A stretch of 32,737 nt of DNA, taken from positions 626 through 33,362 of the forward strand of contig NZ_JAPOHA010000018.1 of assembly GCF_026672255.1 (NCBI RefSeq), written 5' to 3'. Under the pieces are notes generated by a model, which saw nothing but the letters and a program-made list of their open reading frames with translations, did not search any database and was not told where the DNA came from. The position numbers were made by a program, and so were the translations under genes. Source of the DNA: Caproiciproducens galactitolivorans (GTDB taxonomy: Bacteria; Bacillota; Clostridia; Oscillospirales; Acutalibacteraceae). This document shows positions 29,556 to 32,737 of the stretch, one piece after another. Numbering within the stretch: position 1 is the stretch's first letter; each line of letters starts with the position of its first letter.

Positions 29556-29951
29556 ATGTATTATTGGATACTATATAAGTCGGATTCCGGAGAGATATAC
29601 GGTTCCCCGTATCGTGGCAATGCGAATCATTGGGATAATATACCGGAAGGCTGTGCAGCGCTCGGGCCGATTGATACCGACACGGCGACTGATGACGTTA
29701 ATGCAGCCATCATTAATCCAGAGTATTATAGGATAACCTACGGGGTACTTACGCGTAAATCCGATACCGAGATACAAGCCATTGATGCTTCAAAAACGCT
29801 CCCGCGGCCAACTGAACAAGAAGTACTTGGACAGCAGGTCGCTGCGCTGACACTTTCCAACGGGCAGAAAGATGCAATAATTCAGCAGCTTGGCGCGCAG
29901 GTGGTTCAGATGCAGCTTGACATTGCCAAGCTGAAAGGAGGCGTTTCCTAA
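29556..29951 (+). CDS. Small tail-associated protein with coiled-coil C-terminus, 131 aa
   Basis: The ATG at 29556 is six bases after AGGAGG, so it is preferred over the in-frame ATG at 29550. MYYWILYKSDSGEIYGSPYR is followed by an acidic middle and, from about residue 90, a coiled coil (VLGQQVAALTLSNGQKDAII and the following QLGAQVVQMQLDIAKLKGG). Such proteins commonly lie between fibre and XkdX genes; a chaperone or fibre-associated role is likely but unproven. Ends one base before the XkdX ATG. Confidence 0.68.
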   Translation: MYYWILYKSDSGEIYGSPYRGNANHWDNIPEGCAALGPIDTDTATDDVNAAIINPEYYRITYGVLTRKSDTEIQAIDASKTLPRPTEQEVLGQQVAALTLSNGQKDAIIQQLGAQVVQMQLDIAKLKGGVS

Positions 29952-29952
29952 T

Positions 29953-30078
29953 ATGGACTTCTGGAGCACGGCTTATAGATATAAATGGGCAACAAAAGAC
30001 CAGTTAAAAGAAGCGACGGCACTAAATTTAATCACCGCCGACCAATACAAGGAAATTACCGGAGAAATTTACAAATAA
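29953..30078 (+). CDS. xkdX: XkdX family protein, 41 aa
   Basis: A short ORF with AAAGGAGG upstream. The product MDFWSTAYRYKWATKDQLKE, then LNLITADQYKEITGE, matches XkdX, a small protein found just before holin and lysin genes in PBSX-like and many other Firmicutes phages. Its exact role is not known; it belongs to the tail-end gene group. The fit in length, W positions and place is good. Confidence 0.85.
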   Translation: MDFWSTAYRYKWATKDQLKEATALNLITADQYKEITGEIYK

Positions 30079-30079
30079 G

Positions 30080-30091
30080 AGCCACGTGGCT
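30080..30091 (+). other. Palindrome AGCCACGTGGCT between xkdX and next gene
   Basis: A perfect 12-base inverted repeat, foldable as AGCC, loop ACGT, GGCT, followed by AAAAATGAGGTG. It lies two bases after the XkdX stop. No T tract in the + direction makes termination unlikely. Confidence 0.4.
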
Positions 30092-30108
30092 AAAAATGAG
30101 GTGCATAA

Positions 30109-30444
30109 ATGCTTGATTGGATTAAACAATATTGGCTTTCCGCTTTATTTGGTACTGTTACCGGTGCGTTAAGCTGGACGGTCAAATGCTTATGGAGTAG
30201 ACAGAAAGCACAGATAGAGCGGCAGAAGGCGGTGGAAACAGGAGTTCAGGCTCTTTTGCATGACAGCATTTATCGCGGTTACGCAGAGTGCCAGAAAAAA
30301 GGCTATGCCACTGTGGAAGATATTAAAAATATTGAATACCTCTACCGACCATACCATGACTTGGGCGGGAACGGAACCGGAACAGAGTTGTTCGAACGGA
30401 TTAAGAAAATGCCGGATAGACCGGCGGAGGAGGAATCAGCATGA
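30109..30444 (+). CDS. Holin-like membrane protein, 111 aa
   Basis: ATG follows GAGGTG. One hydrophobic segment at about 10-28 (WLSALFGTVTGALSWTVKCL) is followed by a basic helix (SRQKAQIERQKAVE) and a soluble C-terminus with DSIYRGYAECQKKGYATVED and YRPYHDLGGNGTGTELFERI. Proteins with this C-terminus lie beside lysins in many Clostridia phages and are annotated as holins or phage membrane proteins. It may be a holin or an antiholin partner to the 92-aa protein at 31233. Overlaps the lysin start by four bases. Confidence 0.65.
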   Translation: MLDWIKQYWLSALFGTVTGALSWTVKCLWSRQKAQIERQKAVETGVQALLHDSIYRGYAECQKKGYATVEDIKNIEYLYRPYHDLGGNGTGTELFERIKKMPDRPAEEESA

Positions 30445-31196
30445 GTAAAACAAATTTAGGCTTTGTAGAATTCGCAAAGCAAGCCCTTTCTGATGGGGCC
30501 GGATACGTGTACGGTACATTCGGGGATGTTTGTACCGTATCCCTTCTTGACCAGTGCGCGAAGCGGTACCCGGATAATAACCTTGCCGGCGGCCAGATGC
30601 GGAAAGTTGGGGAAAAATGGCTCGGCAAGCAGGTAACGGACTGCATCGGTCTTTTGAAATGGTATATGTTTACCGGCAAGTATGGCGATAATCCGCACGG
30701 TGGATACCAAAGCAAATATGATACTTCCGCAAACGGCGCTTTTAACAATGCGAAAGAAAAAGGCTCAATTTCCACCCTGCCGGAAATCCCCGGAATATGC
30801 TTACATATGAACGGCCATTTCGGCGTTTACATTGGCGACGGCTGGGCGATTGAAGCGCGCGGCACCTGTTACGGCGTGGTGAAAACCCGCGTCAAGGACA
30901 GGCCGTGGACATACTGGTTTAAATCCCCGTGGTTGGAATATGTGAGTGCGGAACCTTCGTTTAAGTGCGATACGACTACCAATATCATGCTTTCCCCGGG
31001 CGGACATTATCAATTCAAGGTAACGGCGCAGTCCACGCCGAAGGTAAACGTTGGAACAGGCGGCATTGTAACGCTTCTGCCGCGATACCAATCTGGCAAT
31101 GACTACTTTTATTACATAGTCGGTTACGGCAGTCCCGGCAAAGTTACAGGCGTGTATGTCAATGATGTAAAACAGTTTGAAGCACATATAAAATAA
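30441..31196 (+). CDS. Endolysin, NlpC/P60-type peptidase
   Basis: 251 residues, with GGAGGAGG upstream of the ATG. The N-terminal catalytic domain has VTDCIGLLKWYMFTG with C68 as nucleophile and GHFGVYIGDGWAIEARG with H126 and polar E138, the usual Cys-His layout of NlpC/P60 enzymes that cut stem peptides. Residues about 172-251 (TTNIMLSPGGHYQFKVTAQS, YFYYIVGYG) form a separate beta domain, probably for cell-wall binding. No signal peptide is seen, so release depends on a holin, which is encoded next. Confidence 0.88.
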   Translation: MSKTNLGFVEFAKQALSDGAGYVYGTFGDVCTVSLLDQCAKRYPDNNLAGGQMRKVGEKWLGKQVTDCIGLLKWYMFTGKYGDNPHGGYQSKYDTSANGAFNNAKEKGSISTLPEIPGICLHMNGHFGVYIGDGWAIEARGTCYGVVKTRVKDRPWTYWFKSPWLEYVSAEPSFKCDTTTNIMLSPGGHYQFKVTAQSTPKVNVGTGGIVTLLPRYQSGNDYFYYIVGYGSPGKVTGVYVNDVKQFEAHIK

Positions 31197-31198
31197 TT

Positions 31199-31216
31199 TG
31201 CCCCATATACGGGGCA
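31199..31216 (+). other. Hairpin between lysin and holin
   Basis: TGCCCC (31199-31204), loop ATATAC, GGGGCA (31211-31216), overlapping no gene and followed by GGAAAGAGG, the ribosome binding site of the holin gene. No T tract; it may tune holin translation or act as a weak attenuator. Confidence 0.5.
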
Positions 31217-31232
31217 GGAAAGAGGTATACAT

Positions 31233-31511
31233 ATGAACGAATTTTTCACATGGGGAATGCTTGCAACACTGGCCGGGGCTTCATTTGCTACCGGATTACT
31301 CACACAGTTTTTTAAAGATGCAATTAAAATTCCGACGCAATGGCTTTCATACATAATCGCGGTAATTCTCCTGCTTCTGGCCAATCTGTTCACTGGTAAC
31401 TATGGCGTGGCCGTGCTGGCAATTATTCCTCTTAATGCAGTAATTGTGTCCACCTCAGCGAACGGCGCGTACAGCGCGATTCTGAGAGCAAAAGATGGAA
31501 AAACGGAATAA
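31233..31511 (+). CDS. Phage holin, 92 aa
   Basis: 92 residues from the ATG at 31233. Hydrophobic stretches at about 7-27 (GMLATLAGASFATGLLTQFF) and 37-76 (WLSYIIAVILLLLANLF, then VAVLAIIPLNAVIVSTSA) give two or three membrane passes, and the C-terminus RAKDGKTE is charged. Size, topology and position after the lysin fit a holin, which opens the membrane for the endolysin. A strong terminator follows, ending the late operon. Confidence 0.8.
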   Translation: MNEFFTWGMLATLAGASFATGLLTQFFKDAIKIPTQWLSYIIAVILLLLANLFTGNYGVAVLAIIPLNAVIVSTSANGAYSAILRAKDGKTE

Positions 31512-31551
31512 AGGTTAATGAGCCAAAAATCAGGCGGATAGACATAGAATT

Positions 31552-31590
31552 AGCCCATCGGAGGAAACTTCGGTGGGCTTTCTTATTTTT
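31552..31590 (+). terminator. Late operon terminator
   Basis: AGCCCATCG (31552-31560) pairs with CGGTGGGCT (31571-31579) with one G-T wobble; loop GAGGAAACTT; tail TTTCTTATTTTT. Located 40 bases after the holin stop. Confidence 0.82.
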
Positions 31591-31602
31591 ACAAGCTAGT
31601 TC

Positions 31603-31631
31603 TTTACAGAATGATATAAAAGGATTATTAT
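31603..31631 (+). promoter_or_regulatory. Probable sigma-A promoter for the KilA-N gene
   Basis: TTTACA (31603-31608), 17-base spacer, TATTAT (31626-31631), just after the late terminator, so the KilA-N gene can be expressed apart from the late operon. The roughly 120-base leader holds a small hairpin AAGATA/TATCTT (31649-31665). Confidence 0.55.
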
Positions 31632-31684
31632 GTAGAAAAATGGAGTTTAAGATAGGACTTATCTTTTCTACCCCCTGTGATTTT

Positions 31685-31709
31685 CCGTTGTGCGGATTAT
31701 GCACGGCGG
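31685..31709 (+). other. Leader hairpin upstream of KilA-N gene
   Basis: CCGTTGTGC (31685-31693) pairs with GCACGGCGG (31701-31709) with two G-T wobbles; loop GGATTAT. GGAGGTG follows at once but opens only a very short frame; the KilA-N start has its own GGGAGG at 31744. The hairpin may be an operator or a leader structure. Confidence 0.4.
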
Positions 31710-31755
31710 AGGTGACATCTCGATTTAACATTATACAGAACTGCGGGAGGTTTTT

Positions 31756-32556
31756 ATGTCCGAACAATTGATGATTCCAGGATTTATTGATCGCAAAGCT
31801 GAAAACGAGATTATAAGCCAACGCGTTACCGATGGATACATAAATGCCACTGCCATGTGCAAGGCGGCGGGAAAGCAAATGAGAGACTATAATCGATCCA
31901 TCGCAACAAAACCATTTTTGGATGAATTATCTAAGGCTACTGGGGTGCCGACTTCAAATCTAGTGTTGACCATTTCCGGCGGTGTTCCACAGCTTCAAGG
32001 TACATGGGTCCATCCACAGGTGGCTGTAAATCTGGCGCAATGGTTATCTCCTAAATTTGCTGTGCTTGTATCCCAGTGGGTTGCAGAATGGATGTCTGGC
32101 GGGGCACGATCTACTAATTTACCCTATCACCTACGAAGATACATGGCAAATATGAATAATGTTCCTTATGGATATTTTTCAATGTTAAATGAGGTTACGT
32201 TGCATCTCATAGGACCACTAGAAGCGCTAGGATACACTGTTTCGTCAAGTCAAATTCCTGATATATCATTAGGCCGTACATTTTCAAAGCATCTTCGTGA
32301 TGAAGGTTACCCTGTGGACGGCTACCCCAAGTATCCGCATCATTATGAGGACGGACGAGTGGTACAAGCAAGAGCATATCCTAATAAGCTTATAGGGGAG
32401 CTTAGAAAGTTCTTTGTTGAGACTTGGCTCAAAGATCGCTCTGTACAATATTTTACGGAGCGAGACCCTAAAGCGTTGCCTTATTTGCGTGAATTTTTGG
32501 CGTTGCCGAATTATCGCGAAGCAATGGGATATCTGGAAGACAAAGTTGATAAGTAA
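31756..32556 (+). CDS. KilA-N domain protein
   Basis: 266 residues; ATG after GGGAGG. Residues about 20-115 are a KilA-N DNA-binding domain: VTDGYINATAMCKAAGKQMR, DYNRSIATKPFLDELSKATG, GTWVHPQVAVNLAQWLSPKF and VSQWVAEWM. The C-terminal half (PYGYFSMLNEVTLHLIGPLE, RTFSKHLRDEGYPVDGYPKY) resembles the P63C-like partner domain. Such proteins act as phage antirepressors or regulators, or have unknown roles. It has its own promoter and terminator, outside the late operon, which suggests expression in the lysogen or as a moron. Confidence 0.82.
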   Translation: MSEQLMIPGFIDRKAENEIISQRVTDGYINATAMCKAAGKQMRDYNRSIATKPFLDELSKATGVPTSNLVLTISGGVPQLQGTWVHPQVAVNLAQWLSPKFAVLVSQWVAEWMSGGARSTNLPYHLRRYMANMNNVPYGYFSMLNEVTLHLIGPLEALGYTVSSSQIPDISLGRTFSKHLRDEGYPVDGYPKYPHHYEDGRVVQARAYPNKLIGELRKFFVETWLKDRSVQYFTERDPKALPYLREFLALPNYREAMGYLEDKVDK

Positions 32557-32588
32557 ATTTTTAGCACAATCAAATACATAAAAATTTT

Positions 32589-32626
32589 AGCCGCATCGGA
32601 TTTAATTACCCGGTGCGGCTTTTTTA
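32589..32626. terminator. Strong terminator after KilA-N gene, usable in both directions
   Basis: AGCCGCATCGG (32589-32599) pairs with CCGGTGCGGCT (32610-32620) with one wobble; TTTTTT follows. AAAATTTT precedes the 5' arm, giving a T-rich tail for - strand transcripts too. Confidence 0.88.
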
Positions 32627-32654
32627 TTTGCCGCCGAGTGATCGACGGATTTTT

Positions 32655-32737
32655 TTATTTCATCTTAAACGCTATTCCGAAGCATTCGCCTATTGCAAAT
32701 AATTTCGGATACATTGGTGTCCTGTCACCCGCACCAT
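32655..32737 (-). CDS. Possible C-terminus of a convergent gene (truncated by window edge)
   Basis: On the - strand one frame is open from the window edge to a TAA at 32655-32657 and encodes GAGDRTPMYPKLFAIGECFG and a short IAFKMK end. The other two - frames close quickly. The protein-like composition and a bidirectional terminator in front of it suggest the end of a gene on the opposite strand, but 26 codons cannot prove it. No family recognised. Confidence 0.35.
   Translation of the reverse strand, partial: GAGDRTPMYPKLFAIGECFGIAFKMK

Noticed and set aside
30801-31232. 143-aa open frame on the - strand opposite the endolysin
   Set aside because: The + strand lysin has clear catalytic motifs; the - frame shows no motif or start signal.
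1-32737. Integrase, CI repressor, attachment site or tRNA genes marking a prophage end
   Set aside because: Searched by eye in both strands; none found, so the lysogeny module and ends are outside this window.

Overview
This window is about two thirds of a temperate siphovirus genome (a prophage or free phage of a Gram-positive host, most likely Clostridia). The host guess rests on the strong AGGAGG-type ribosome binding sites, the SPP1/PBSX-like portal, terminase and XkdX proteins, and the Firmicutes-style gene order. No ribosomal RNA, tRNA, CRISPR array, insertion sequence, integrase or CI-type repressor was found, so the lysogeny module lies outside the window. Nearly everything is on the + strand in tightly overlapping operons.

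Layout. 1-3,510: early recombination block (PD-(D/E)XK nuclease, Rad52-like annealing protein, NinB-like protein, HNH nuclease, SSB). 3,515-6,148: replication block (winged-helix initiator, DnaC-type helicase loader, RusA-type resolvase); the initiator gene carries helically phased AACCAAC repeats next to an A+T-rich stretch, a probable origin. 6,149-7,983: a PAPS-reductase/PP-loop protein and a minimal C5-methyltransferase-like protein, each preceded by the same structured leader. 8,011-10,995: small accessory proteins ending in a sigma-region-4-like late regulator. 10,996-11,489: a hairpin-rich, mostly non-coding stretch ending in a terminator. 11,490-24,782: packaging, head and tail genes. 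24,830-25,977: two membrane-protein genes in reverse orientation (a moron). 26,155-31,511: distal tail, hub, receptor binding, lysin and holin. 31,603-32,556: a separately transcribed KilA-N protein; the last 83 bases may hold the end of a convergent gene.

How the parts work together. The early genes supply end resection, strand annealing and resolution around an origin fired by the initiator and DnaC loader. The sigma-like protein probably switches on the late operon, which makes terminase, portal, scaffold, capsid, connectors, tail tube, tape measure and tip, and then lysin and holin.

Most interesting signals: (i) the paired leaders at 6,158-6,203 and 7,368-7,413, in which all 16 differences occur as compensating pairs inside three self-complementary segments; (ii) a Com-like zinc finger gene followed by twin hairpins that share the loop GCGAGTA; (iii) three late-gene junctions that each carry GAACGTC repeated with a 9-nt period and folding into a hairpin; (iv) the structured region before terminase; (v) a tape measure gene with no canonical start codon at its ribosome binding site. 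All functional statements come from reading motifs by eye; no database search was possible.
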